The notes under the pieces: generated by a model
The model's input: only the letters and a program-made list of their open reading frames with translations
The model's database searches: none
What the model was told of the DNA's origin: nothing
Position numbers and translations under genes: made by a program
NCBI GenBank assembly: GCA_023213315.1
Contig: JAKCPI010009382.1
Span: forward strand, 1 to 64,000
Length of the DNA: 64,000 nucleotides
Direction of reading: 5' to 3'
DNA from: Euborellia annulipes
Lineage: Eukaryota; Arthropoda; Insecta; Dermaptera; Anisolabididae
Part shown: in pieces, positions 21,401 through 31,464 of the stretch
Position numbering within the stretch: the stretch's first letter is position 1
Layout of the letters: each line of letters starts with the position of its first letter

Positions 21401-22949
21401 TCAAATTTTCTTCTGTTATAGGATATTCAGTAAAAGTTTCATTATCATTATAGAAATCAGTAGAATTATATTCATTAAATGTTAAGTTACAATAATCAAA
21501 CATCAATGGATGTCTTTGAAAAACGGCTGTAAAAAAATTCAAGATTATATTATTATAATGAATTCAAAAAAATAAAAATATAAGATTAATTTACAAACCA
21601 TATATAATTTTACTCCTGCCTCTACAATATATAAAACAGAAATTAATTCAAGATTTTTTTTGCTTTGGTCACCCCTAATACAATTTTAGAGCTCCCTGAA
21701 TGAAAAAAACATATATGTACGATATTCTATAGTTCTTTGGCTTTCTAAAAAGCATTCATTCGTAAAAATCTGTTAATTATTAACGAAATTATTAATAAAA
21801 ACGTGAGCAAAGAAAAAACACAAGTACATTCACTGGACAAAAAATGGACCTCTTGTTCTTTTAGAAGTATAAAGAAAGATATGAGATTCAAAAAATATTT
21901 TTTTTAAATAATATATAATAAAGTTAGGGCCCGTGACCCGATGCTCAGAGAGGATACATTAGCTTCTCGTGGATAGGGTTCGCTTTTTAATTCAATTGAA
22001 GTCTATTTTTTTCGACCAGTGAGTGTACTTGTGTTTTTTCTTTTGCTCACGTTTTTATTAATAATTTCGTTAATAATTAACAGATTTTTACGAATGAATG
22101 CTTTTTAGAAAGCCAAAGAACTATAGAATATCGTACATATATGTTTTTTTCATTCAGGGATCTCTAAAATTGTATTAGGGGTGACCAAAGCAAAAAAATC
22201 TTGAAAATTTCGATTTTTCTAAACTTTAAGCCGTTTGCGGCACGTCTAAATGACCTCCGATTGGAATGAAACTTAAAATTTATATGTATTCTAACTATCT
22301 GCATAATTTGACGGGGTGTCGCGTTAAAAATAATTTGAACATTTTAAATAAAAGCCGTTTTAGAGCCCATTTTCGACTAAAATCTATTTTGCTCTATATC
22401 TCTAAAACTGTGCCTGATGGAAAAATTCTAACTACATATCTGAATTCACGATAAAAAAATGTACTAGGTTCACTTATCAGATTTCTTGTGAAAAAAACCT
22501 TGTCGACTAGTGTAATTATTTATCTGAATATAAGTATATTAAAATTTAAACATACCACATCAAATTTTCTTCTGTTATAGGATATTCAGTAAAAGTTTCA
22601 TTATCATTATAGAAATCCAGTAGAATTATATTCATTAAATGTTAAGTTACAATAATCAAACATCAATGGATGTCTTTGAAAAACCTGTAAAAAAATTCAA
22701 TATTATATTATTATAATGAATTCAAAAAGTAAAAATATAAGATTAATTTACAAACCATATATAATTTTACTCCTGCCTCTACAATATATAAAACAGAAAT
22801 TAATGCGGCAAATATTTCTTCGGTAAAGCGAGTAAATAACTTGACAAGCTACTTCCTTCGAAGCAGACAACAGATAAAGCAATAATAAAGATCCAAAAGC
22901 CAATATAAACTCGAACCGTAAGAAAATCCACATTATTCGATATACAGAA
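18401..22949 (-). CDS. SLC4 anion exchanger, C-terminal membrane half (7 exons)
   Basis: Chloride/bicarbonate exchanger of the plasma membrane (AE/band 3 family, SLC4A1-3 type). Exons on the minus strand: 22756-22949, 21397-21524 (or its duplicate 22556-22684), 20588-20765, 20016-20517, 18787-18956, 18550-18720, 18401-18475. Family signatures: [130 protein letters not shown]. The close match of [24 protein letters not shown] to AE proteins favours AE over Na-bicarbonate cotransporters. The acidic C-tail ends in stop at 18401-18403. About 470 of ~900-1200 residues are here; the cytoplasmic domain and first membrane spans are not found. Exon 22756-22949 lacks one base and one exon is duplicated, so this copy may be a pseudogene or an assembly artefact. 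Confidence 0.9.
18550..18720 (-). CDS. SLC4 penultimate exon
   Basis: Exactly 57 codons, AG/GT borders. Encodes [20 protein letters not shown] and onward through the [13 protein letters not shown] membrane segment to TPSELRA. Confidence 0.92.
18787..18956 (-). CDS. SLC4 exon, [11 protein letters not shown] region
   Basis: Encodes [40 protein letters not shown] and [11 protein letters not shown]. Phase joins correctly to both neighbours. Confidence 0.92.
19136..19282. mobile_element. 147-bp hAT MITE in SLC4 intron
   Basis: Ends TAGGGCTGTGCAAAATAATC / ...AACACCCCTA with the 8-bp duplication GTCACGAC at 19128-19135 and 19283-19290. The interior is rich in ATAATCGATTATT. A related end is seen at 7500-7550 (CAGCCCTA). 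Confidence 0.88.
19516..19884. repeat. Foldback element in SLC4 intron
   Basis: Arms AAGGTTGCTTGATTGCTGAG and its complement near 19884 continue inward (AGCAGGTGTGGACTTTTTAG; GTTTTGCTGTTTTTCT) to a loop near 19690. Non-coding; the imperfect pairing suggests age. Confidence 0.65.
20016..20517 (-). CDS. SLC4 largest exon (core transport domain)
   Basis: 167 codons plus one base. Begins [20 protein letters not shown] and ends [13 protein letters not shown](G). Includes the conserved GSGFHLD and VRSISH blocks lining the substrate pathway in SLC4 proteins. Confidence 0.94.
20588..20765 (-). CDS. SLC4 exon, [15 protein letters not shown] region
   Basis: Acceptor TTTCAG, donor GTAAGT. Encodes [20 protein letters not shown], then [20 protein letters not shown] and [18 protein letters not shown]...LGTFF is a family signature. 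Confidence 0.9.
21353..21645. repeat. Left copy of a ~293-bp direct duplication containing an SLC4 exon
   Basis: Starts TAATTATTTATCTGAATATA and ends AAACAGAAATTAATT. The same sequence recurs at 22514-22806 with few differences. The two copies flank a foldback element, an unusually long duplication for a transposition event. Confidence 0.85.
21397..21524 (-). CDS. SLC4 extracellular-loop exon, copy 1
   Basis: Encodes [20 protein letters not shown] and on to ENLMW, an N-glycosylation-rich loop (NLT, NST, NET sites). The reading frame is intact here, but between the AG and GTT lie two extra bases (CC) that would shift the frame at the splice. Copy 2 (22556-22684) has the clean splice join. Confidence 0.75.
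21646..22512. mobile_element. Foldback element family F, copy 1 (inside SLC4)
   Basis: Palindromic core: CACCCCTAATACAATTTTAG and ATATATGTACGATATTCTAT at the left are complemented around 22100-22200. A single-sided extension follows (GCCGTTTGCGGCACGTCTAA; CTGTGCCTGATGGAAAA) ending GTCGACTAGTG. Related copies: 44466-46075, 55075-55480, 63665-64000. No coding capacity. Confidence 0.75.
22514..22806. repeat. Right copy of the ~293-bp duplication
   Basis: Matches 21353-21645 apart from small indels. This copy is contiguous with the upstream SLC4 exon at 22756-22949. Confidence 0.85.
22556..22684 (-). pseudogene. SLC4 extracellular-loop exon, duplicate copy with 1-nt insertion
   Basis: Near-identical to 21397-21524 and joins in frame to the upstream exon (AG|GTTTTT). 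It carries one extra base in the middle (22617-22619 region) that leads to an early stop. The two copies have complementary defects. Confidence 0.75.
22756..22949 (-). CDS. SLC4 exon with a 1-nt deletion
   Basis: Starts [20 protein letters not shown] (acceptor CAACAG) and ends [20 protein letters not shown]...KLYM (donor GTTTGT). Between the blocks (near 22850) one base is missing: the 194-nt length is one short of a whole number of codons. Genuine decay or a long-read indel error are both possible. Confidence 0.8.
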
Positions 22950-23059
22950 CTGTTGGATAATAAAAAATAATATTAAATACAGCTTTATAAAAATAAATAT
23001 AATATAAAAATTTCGGCAACTGAGGCCATTTAAGACTTATAACAATACAGTATGTTTAA

Positions 23060-23690
23060 TATATCAATTGGGGGTCCAGGCATTTTTATTTAAGTCATTT
23101 GGTATCCAAATGAAATGTTCTAAAGTCCTCTTTACAATAGAAAAGATAGGAGAAATGGTTTCCATGGTAACAAAATATAAATATTTTCCCCACACTTATA
23201 AATTTTACATCGCCCTCGGGGAATTCCTGGACCCCAATATAGACAAATTCATAAATAACGAGTTATCGTAAAAGTCTTAAATGGCCTAAGTTGCCGAAAA
23301 GACTGTGAAAGTGTGTGTGAGTGTGAATGAGAAAAAAAGTGTGAATGTTTAAAAAAAAAAAAAATGTTACATCTACATTCAAATGTTCCGTACTGTGGAA
23401 CTAAATATATGACGACACAAAAATCTAGTGTGACAAGCACAGTACACAACTTTCGATTACAGAAGGTAAGAGAAAGTCGTGTGCTTTACGCCAGTCACAC
23501 CAGATTTTTCCCCTATTATTTCATTATTTTACAGAATAAGTTGCTCTTAATGGATAAAGGTTTGGCCAGCCCTGTCCATATTGTTACTTTATGAAAATGT
23601 ATGAACATGTTTTGTTAATGGGAACAAAGTAAAAAACACAATACTTTCTCTCTATATTTTTCAAAGATAGGTAAGAGAAAGTAAAATTAG
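23060..23690. repeat. Composite: hairpin-family copy (mostly inverted) interrupted by SINE A
   Basis: 23120-23215 is the complement of the family body (TTTCCATGGTAACAAAATAT). 23220-23362 is a SINE A tail with poly-A. 23365-23512 is the family's terminal hairpin in reverse. 23640-23685 has the GGTAAGAGAAAGT end. It shows nested insertion and rearrangement. Confidence 0.6.
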
Positions 23691-24329
23691 TTTGAAGTCA
23701 GTCAAAATACGTTGTCCCGTTAAAAGGCCACCGACTGTGTAGAAAACACAGTTAACACCAAATTTTTTTGGGAAAAATGAATTTCCTTACTCTTTTAATT
23801 TTTAAAAGATTTTATTTTCTTTATAACAATGTTATATCAAAATACGCGAATTTTCTAAAATCATTTTTACAGACTTCTGTACTCTTTTTAGCCTAAAAAT
23901 ACACTATAAACTTTTCTTAACAACTATCTTCTGTTGTTTCCTATGTTTAATAGTTATATTAATGTGCGAAACTTCTGTTGTTAAATGTAATAGAACCATG
24001 TAGGATAGAAGTACAGTAGCATGTTGTGTTCAAATTATAATAAAAAAATGGACAAGTTTCTAGATGGCATCTTATTGCGATGAACATATTCGAACATATT
24101 CTGTAGGTATATATATATTTTTTTTTATTGTACGACACCCGGCTACAACAGTCTCTGATAATCAAAGGAATCGCCAGTCTTTTCCTTCGGTAATTGAAAG
24201 ATCAGTGTGTGCGCCCAGTCACACCAGGTTTTTATTTAAGCAAATATAAAATTAACAGATACGAGTAGGATGGCAGCCAGGAAAGAAATCAGACAAAAAT
24301 TTAATCAATATTTATATAATTTTACCTCG

Positions 24330-24375
24330 ATTGCCGACGTTTCGGAGGCAAATCGCGCCCTTCCTCAGGACAATC
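24330..24375 (-). ncRNA. Hammerhead-ribozyme-like motif (type I, minimal stem III)
   Basis: Stem I ATTGTC/GGCAAT, core CUGAGGA (fits CUGANGA), stem II GGGCGC.../...GCCTCC with one mismatch, then GAAAC and cleavage triplet GUC. Stem III is essentially one pair, as in Penelope-like element hammerheads. Confidence 0.6.
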
Positions 24376-24408
24376 GATAGTTATTAAAATACAGATGGCT
24401 TATTAACT

Positions 24409-24456
24409 ATTGTTCTGAGGAAGGGCGCGATTTGCGTCCGAAACGTCGACAATCGA
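24409..24456 (+). ncRNA. Hammerhead-ribozyme-like motif
   Basis: Core CUGAGGA, stem II GGGCGC GATTT GCGTCC (six pairs including one G-U), then GAAAC, GUC, and stem I ATTGT/ACAAT. Mirror partner of the motif at 24330-24375. Confidence 0.65.
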
Positions 24457-25010
24457 GATAAAATTAGATAAAGATTGATTAAATTTTTGACTGATTTCTT
24501 TCCCGGCTGCCATCCTACTCGTATCTGTTAATAGTTCAGCCATCATCTCAATATTATAAAATTAAAATTTGATAAAATGGTGGAAGCAGTTAATAAAATT
24601 AAAATATCACTTTACATAAAGCTGTATTTACTGAAAATGATTCACATCTGCGACACATATAGATGACAAAAATATTATTAAGGGCAGGGATGGACAGAAT
24701 CGCGATCTTTTTGGATTTAAATCCGAAAATCCGGAAATCCTTTTAAAAATTAAAAAATTTTAATAAATAAGCTTATGTATATTCTTTTGATTTATCCAAA
24801 CACCTTAAAATCAAGTCCCGATCGGATTTTTGGATCCTTTATTTTAGATCGAATCGGATTAGCGGATCGGATCGCCCGAGTTTGTTGGCTGGCTAATCCT
24901 TTTGCAGCAGCCGATTTGGATTAGTAGATAGGATAGAAATAATATTTTGTCTCTGCAAGACAAGGGCATGCAGGCATTCTTGAACCATAATAAGTTCAAT
25001 TAAAACATAA

Positions 25011-25162
25011 GGGCCCTCGGGCTTGGTGTAGGGGTTAGCGTGATAATCTCGTATAGGCCCTATAAAAGTCGCGGGTTCGGACCCCATCCAGTCCTATGAT
25101 TTTATTTAAAACATTTGGATACCAAATGAGAAAAAAGTGTGAGTGTTTTTAAAGAAAAAAAA
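25011..25162 (+). repeat. SINE A, internally deleted
   Basis: GGCCCTCGGGCTTGGTGTAG head with B-box-like GGGTTCGGACCCC and the ATTTGGATACCAAATG block. It then jumps straight to GAAAAAAGTGTGAGTG and A-rich tail. Confidence 0.7.
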
Positions 25163-25210
25163 AATACACAAATAAAACACTCATTTATTTGTATCAAGTT
25201 ATTTATTACT

Positions 25211-26153
25211 TGAACCCTGCAAATGTGTGTCAAGCGCCAGGTACCGAGATTTGAGAAAATTAACATTAAAGTTTTTTTTTGTCAGTTGGCAAGTAAATAC
25301 GGTAATTATTGCAGATATTCATAAATTATTTCTAAAAATACGACTAATTTAGAGAATAAACAATAAAATATAAAACAAATTATTTTTGCAAAATTCTCCA
25401 AGTCCAATTATATTTGTAAAAATGCTTCACAGTCTCTTGACACATGATAGCAAATTAATATATGCACTATTTACAGTAGCGTAGCCAGGATTTCTGCTTG
25501 GGGGGGGGGGGGGCCCAAAAGTTTTATGAACCCCCCCCTTCTCCAAGAAACTTAAAGTGGAGAAATTTTTTTTAGATAATATAATTATTATAAATAAAAA
25601 AACAAATTAAAAAAAAATTTTTTTTTCTTAAAATAAAAATAATTTTAATACAAAATTCGTAAATATTAGAGAATTTTTCAATTATTTATAAGTTTTTTGT
25701 TAGATTTTAGAATTTATGAGAGTTAATAAAATAATTATTTAAAAAAAAAAAATCATTAGGGAAAACAATAGGTATTTTTTTGTTTTGGAGAAGGCTTTGG
25801 GGGGGGGCCCGGCCCCCTGGGCCCCCCCCCCTGAATACGCCACTGACTATTTATATTAATCAAATTATTTTAGGTTATAATTCAAAAATTAAAACGGAGA
25901 TATTATTAAAGTTCTTTTATGGTTATATTTAATACTAGTAGCATAGAAACTTTTTATCAAATTACATTAATAAATTTTAAATAGTATTAATATTTTAAAA
26001 TAAATACAAAGTGATAACAAAATTTTCTCATCAATTAATTCCTGAATGGAAGTGAACATAGAAACAGTAAATCAAAGTCATAATATCCCGTGCTTAACTC
26101 AATTTTTAATTTTTTTTTTTGGCTCTTGACACACTAATGCGTAACAGGGTTCA
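25211..26153 (-). mobile_element. GGACCCTG-end DNA element, copy with nested hAT
   Basis: Ends TGAACCCTGCAAATGTGTGT and ACACTAATGCGTAACAGGGT form TIRs. The interior (TTGCAAAATTCTCCAAGTCC; TAAATTATTTCTAAAAATAC) is the complement of 52860-53170, so this copy is inverted relative to 51901-53208. A hAT MITE sits at 25474-25845. Confidence 0.7.
25474..25845. mobile_element. hAT MITE nested in the GGACCCTG-end element
   Basis: Ends CAGTAGCGTAGCCAGG / AATACGCCACTG with the 8-bp duplication ACTATTTA at 25466-25473 and 25846-25853. It has G- and C-homopolymers near the ends. Confidence 0.85.
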
Positions 26154-26696
26154 ATTATAAATCAAATTCAGATATGATTTCTCAACATGAAACAAATAGC
26201 CGAGTGTTTTATTTTAATTTACTTAAACGAGTGCCTAAAGTCGATATTTCTTTAGAAGAAAGCAAATATCATAAACAACGAGACCTTCCTCTTTAATTGA
26301 AGACAAAACGATTTTTTATTTTAAATATATTATTATTATTAAACATCCATTTGCTCCATTTTCATATTAAATATTAAAGCGAGAGAGCGAGAGGGAGTTG
26401 GTTCGTTTGTATGAGTTCTTGAAAATTACAATCCTATTTCCTTTTATGTCCGAACATAACCTTATTTTTTATTTGAATTATTCACAATTTTTTACTTTTT
26501 TTTTTAGTTGTCTTTAATTCATGAAAAAAAAAAGAATTTTTCTCAACCACTTAACAAAAAAAAAAAAAAAAAAAAAAAAAAAAGAAGAGAGGAAGAGAAT
26601 AACGATAAATTATTCAATGGAATTTATATTACTCTAGTATAGAAAACCATATTGGTAACTTTTATTTAATCAATGCTCCTTTAATATCTTTACTAA

Positions 26697-27000
26697 GGGC
26701 CGATTGCATCAGTTAGGGAGAGCTTGTTAACCCCGGGCTAAATGTTTTTTTTTTGTGCAGAATCCCACTTCAGTTTTATTTTTATAGTAAAATGTACGAC
26801 ATTTCATTTTATTGTTAAAAGTAGTAAATATTATATTTGTTATTTTATCTTATATTCTACTTATTTTATCAATAAAATGATGAAATGTTGTATATTTTAT
26901 AAAATATGTTATAGGCTAGGGCCCGCTTGCATCAGATCTCGTCGCCATATTTAGCCCTGAGTTAACCTCACTTTTGAGTAATTTCAGATGCAATCGGCCC
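26697..27000. mobile_element. MITE with GGGCCGATTGCATC ends
   Basis: TIR GGGCCGATTGCATCAG... / ...GATGCAATCGGCCC. The interior includes CCCGGGCTAAATG and AGTGAGGTTAACTCAGG-type palindromic motifs (as complements). Probably PIF/Harbinger-like by end sequence, but no clean 3-bp duplication is seen. Confidence 0.65.
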
Positions 27001-27016
27001 TTAGTAAAGATATTAA

Positions 27017-28881
27017 GGGCCGGTTGCTTCATCCTGGGTGAGCTTGTTAGCCCCGGGCTAAATGGCTTTTTTTTGTAATGCAGAAACCCTCTTCCGGGGG
27101 AACAAATCATGTTCTGTTTGTGAAGTTTGCAACTCCATTAAGGCATCTTATAAAAATTATTAAAAATAAAAATTGATATTAGCACCCATAATTTAAATAA
27201 ATATTATTAATATACATTTAAATATAAGAATTTAATTTTTTTTTTTGCTAAAATTTGAAAATTTTCAAAAAAATAAACAAGATTTATTAGTGTTCACATA
27301 ACAATTAGTCAATTGTTCCAATCTTCACAACTATTTTGACAAATTGCCAGCTGTGTGGCTCAAATAAAGATAATTTCAAAAAGAAATATACCTTTTATTT
27401 TCACCTGACAAGAAGTAATATCAACTGAAAATATTTATATAAATATTTAATATCAATTTGCATTCAATTTGAAAACAAATAGTTTTATTAACAAGACATG
27501 TGCAATGCCTTAGATGAAGTTAGAATATTCAACAACTTGCAATATAACCTGGATATACGAGTATAATCCTGATTGACATAAAATGAATAATAACAAAAAA
27601 ACGGTAGATTCCAGATTGCATTTATATTATTTTTTATATTTTTATATTCGCGAAGTTAGGATGCTTGTGTTCATAATACATGTTCGTACGTGTCATCCCA
27701 GGGCTAAATCTTAGCCCCACCTTTGGGCCTGGGCTAACTTTAGCCCGGACCTTGGCTCCAATTCCCCATATATCTATATGAAATTACTCAAAAGTGAGGT
27801 TAACTCAGGGCTAAATATGGCGACGAGATCTGATGCAAGCGGGCCCTAGCCTATGACATATTTTATAAAATATACAAAATTTCATCATTTTATTGATAAA
27901 ATAAGTAGAATATAAGGTAAAATAACAAATATATGTACTTCTAGAATACTTCTTTTAGCAATAAAATGATGAAATATCGTATATTTTACTATAAAAATAA
28001 AACTGAAGTGGGTTTCTGCACTACAAAAAAAGTCGGGGCTAACAAGCTCACCCAGGATGAAGCAACCGGCCCTAAAGGAGCATTGATTAAATAAAAGTTA
28101 CCAATAGATATATGGGGAATTGGAGCCAAGGTCCGGGCTAAAGTTAGCCCAGGCCCAAAGGTGGGGCTAAGATTTAGCCCTGGGTTGACACGTACGAACA
28201 TGTATTATGAACTTAAGCATCCTAACTTCACCAATATAAATGTAAAAAATAATATAAATGCAATATGGAATCTACCGTTTTTTGTGTTATTATTCATTTT
28301 ATGTCAGTCAGTATTATACTCGTATATCTAGGATATATTTCAAGGTGTTGAATATTCTCCTAACTTCAGCTAACGCATTGCATATCTGTATTATGGCTTG
28401 TTAATAAAACTATTTGTCTTCAAATTGATATAATATTGATATTAAATATTTATATGAATATTTTCAGTTGATATTAATTCTTGTCAGGTGAAAATAAAAG
28501 GCATAGATCTATTACTTTTTGAAATTATCTGTATTTGAGCCACACAGCTGGCAATTTGTCAAAATAGTTGTGAAGATTGGAACAATTGACTAATTGTTAT
28601 GTGAACACTAATAAATCTTGTTTATTTTTTGAAAATTTTTAAATTTTAGCAAAAAAAAAATTAATTTTATAAAATTAATTATTTTAATTAATAATATTTA
28701 TTTATATTATGGGTGATAATATCAATTTTTAATTTTTAATTTTTTTTATAAGATGTCTCTATGAAGTAGCTACCTTCAAAAACAGAACATGATTTGTCCC
28801 CCCGGAAGAGGGTTTCTGCATTACAAAAAAAGCCATTTAGCCCGGGGCTAACAAACTCACCCTAACTGAGGCAATCGGCCC
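27017..28881. mobile_element. Large nested foldback element of the GGGCCG family
   Basis: Arms of several hundred bases: GGGCCGGTTGCTTCATCCTG at the left is mirrored by ...GGCAATCGGCCC at the right. Matching inner blocks: CTCTTCCGGGGGAACAAATC with its complement near 28800, CAATTAGTCAATTGTTCC near 27305/28585, and CCCCACCTTTGGGCCTGGGC near 27715/28160. A second short MITE of the same family (near 27780-28100) forms the centre. Non-coding. Confidence 0.7.
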
Positions 28882-28889
28882 TAAATGTA

Positions 28890-29280
28890 ACTATTATAAT
28901 AACTTTTTTTATTTGCTTTAAGGTCTTTTCCATCATCTAAGGCTATTTAGACCCCATTCTTATTTATTACTACAACTACTACTACTAGTCGGAAAGCTGG
29001 CAACGAAAATGGGCAAGAGCTTTCTGAAGGCTGATATTTTCAGAATAGGTTGCATTATAGTAATGGAAAGATACTCTAGAATCAGCACTTCCAGTACCGG
29101 GGCCTTTAGCGGGAATAAGCCAGTAAAGTTGTAATATTTATTAACATCTCTAAACTGTTTTCTAAAAGCTTAAAATTTGTAGACAACGAGCAAATAAAAT
29201 TCTCACAACCCAACATTAATTTTTATAATATTTTATTTAAATAAATTCATCAGATCTGGGATTCGAACCCGCGTCCCTTG
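28890..29280. other. Stretch with no recognised feature
   Basis: AT-rich with an ACTACTACTACTAG run near 28975; nothing assignable. Confidence 0.4.
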
Positions 29281-29284
29281 GCTT

Positions 29285-29395
29285 TAAAATCTTTTTTTTT
29301 TTTTTTATAAAAAACACACACTTTTTTTCCCATTCACACAGTGTTTTTGGCAACTTAGGCCATATAAGACTTTTTCTATAACCGTTATTTGTATA
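29285..29395 (-). repeat. SINE A 3' fragment
   Basis: Poly-T followed by CACACACTTTTTTTCCCATT and GGCAACTTAGGCCATATAAG, the reverse complement of the SINE A tail. Confidence 0.65.
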
Positions 29396-29568
29396 ATATA
29401 TCGACGTTTTAATTAGCAAGCAAAGTGCCTAACTCCATTTTTGTTTATTTTTCAGGGGAGCCAAAAAACAATTCCTTGTCATCGTTAGAGCCACTGTTAA
29501 ACACTTTTCGTGCGGCAACATCTCGAACTGAAAAATTTGAATTACGCTCTTACCCAGTTCAGAGCAAG

Positions 29569-29651
29569 GGCGGATACAGGGGGGGGGGTAAAGGGGTAAT
29601 TACCCCCCCCCCCCCGAGATTAGAAAAAATACCTTTTTTTCGCAAAAAAAA
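29569..29651. repeat. Fragment of hAT MITE with CAAGGGCGGATAC end
   Basis: CAAGGGCGGATACAGGGGGG then a C-run and GAGATTAGAAAAAATACCTT match the left end of the 62859-63384 element. Confidence 0.6.
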
Positions 29652-29659
29652 GTATCCAA

Positions 29660-29745
29660 ATGGCTTAAATAAAATCATCGGACTGCCTGGGATCCGAACC
29701 CAAGGCAGGCGCGCTAGCAACTACGCTAAGCCCGAGGGCTTTCTA
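29660..29745 (-). repeat. SINE A 5' (tRNA-like) fragment
   Basis: On the minus strand: GGGCTTAGCGTAGTTGCTAG head, GGTTCGGATCCC-type B box and ATCCGATGATTTTATTT. Confidence 0.65.
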
Positions 29746-30342
29746 TTATTAATCACCAGATAAACAAAATCCTTAAATCTGCCAAATTTGGTGTGTTCTA
29801 GTGACTACATAGCTCATTTAGTACTGATGACCGACAAACAAATTAAATTTTAATCAAAATAATTTATAATAAAATCTAAAATTATTTTGATCATCATCAA
29901 CATCGTCATTTTGGGTCGTGCAAACAACAGAGATCGAATATGTAACGTGGTAAGTAATTATTAATTTTATTGGCTATAAAATGAGAGAGGGGGAGTTCCC
30001 ATGAGATGAGAGGAGGGGATTGAGGCCACAGATGCGGTTATTCCCTCTCCATCCAAAAGTTCACCGATGGGAGGAAGGTTAGGTTAATTAAGCGCCAGCT
30101 TCCTCTATTGGCTCTCGCTCTCGGCCCACCACCTCCCTTCATATTAGTAGTGGGTTACAATGCTCCCGCCCTCCCCTCTACTCTCTGATCGATGCCAATT
30201 TAATATTCCATAATTATCACTTAACAGAAATTTTCATTTAGGGACACTCTATACATACATACTTTATGTTCTCTACATGTCCACTTGCTTCGGTAATTAA
30301 TATATTAAAAGATCAAGGGGCCGAACAAAAGAATATTAAAAA

Positions 30343-30640
30343 TCTGGTGTGACTGGTGGCACAGCACACAACTTTCTCATATCTTTGGTAATTGAAAGTT
30401 GTGTTCTGTGCTTTCGCACCAGATTTTGTGTTTCGACATATATTTAGTTCCGCCGATATATTAGAATTCAATATAGGCCTATAAAACTTATAAATATAGA
30501 AAAATATTTATTAAATAAAATTAAAAAAAAAAAAAAATTTATATTTGTTACTATAGTAAAATATCTTTACTAAGAAGTAAAAGTAAAAGTAAAGTGTGCA
30601 AATTTTAATGTGGTGTTGTGGGGCGCGTTTTCGAAAATTT
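30343..30640 (+). repeat. Hairpin-family repeat, 3'-truncated
   Basis: TCTGGTGTGACTGGTGGCAC hairpin and TCGACATATATTTAGTTCC match copy 1, with sequence decaying after ~30540. Confidence 0.65.
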
Positions 30641-30671
30641 TATTATTTTATTAAGCAATTGAATTAAACTA

Positions 30672-31341
30672 TCTATATATTCTATATATTAATAATTGCG
30701 GAGTGTCCGTCTGTCACGCTCTGTTTAACCAACTTGCCGTTGTGATTTTGAAATGAAATTTTATATGCATAAAGAGGACTTTCTAGGGTTTACAGAAAAA
30801 TTATTTTCATCCCGAAATTCCTATAACTTTTTGAATTATTAATTCTTAAAGTTACGATTTCTCCCATAGGAAATGTATAGAGAAAGTATTCTTTGCATTT
30901 GTGTATTCTATGAATGTAAACAAATCCTCAAGCAGGCACTGGATTGGAATCGAATAATAATAATTTTCTTTTGGCCCTCGGGGCTTGGAGTAGTTGGTAG
31001 CGTGCCTACCTTCTATACCGAACGTCGCGGTTTCGGACCCCAGGCAGTCCGATGATTTTATTTCAACCATTTGGTTACCAAATGGCTTAAATAGAAATGC
31101 CTGGACCCCCAATAGATATTATCATATATAACGGTTATCATCAAAGTCTTATATCGCCTAAGTTGCCGAAAAGACTGTGTGAATGTGAGTGTGAATGAGA
31201 AAAAAAAAGTGTGAATATTAAAAAAAAAAATTCTTATTATAATTAAGAAGAAAAGGTGAGGGTCCGCCGCAGGCGGGCCCGAGCCGGTTGAGGGTGGTCC
31301 AGGGGGGCGGGGCGAAGCCCCCTGACAAAAGGCGCGGCTAG
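30672..31341 (+). mobile_element. Non-autonomous Helitron with nested SINE A
   Basis: 5' A|TCTATATAT...AATAATTGCGGAGTGTCC and 3' GGCGCGGCTAG|T. Helitrons start TC, end CTRR with a hairpin upstream and insert between A and T. The 5' end could alternatively be at 30681. The interior matches 44611-45381 in opposite orientation. SINE A lies at 30973-31230. No Rep/helicase coding. Confidence 0.75.
30973..31230 (+). repeat. SINE A, full length, inside a Helitron
   Basis: GGCCCTCGGGGCTTGGAGTA head, B-box-like GGTTTCGGACCCC (one extra T), ATTTGGTTACCAAATG, GCCTAAGTTGCCGAAAAGAC and poly-A. Confidence 0.78.
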
Positions 31342-31464
31342 TTATAAAATTCGAGGATGAATAAAAAAAGTGATTTCTTTCATTTATATGCAATCGATAA
31401 ATTCAACTAATATGACCATAAAGATGCCAGGATAATGTAAACATTCTGCACGTGGGAATGGTAC

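Larger units (their letters stand above)
24253..24530. repeat. Palindrome: paired pseudo-LTR-like units with hammerhead motifs
   Basis: Arms of ~130 bp (TTAACAGATACGAGTAGGAT ... complement ending 24530) are separated by only ~12 bases near 24400. Each arm carries a hammerhead-type motif facing outward. The layout matches two Penelope-like terminal repeats joined end to end. Confidence 0.8.

Noticed and set aside
25011..25100. Possible tRNA gene (GGGCTTGG... with a perfect B box)
   Set aside because: Repeated several times with the same non-tRNA 3' body and poly-A: a SINE.
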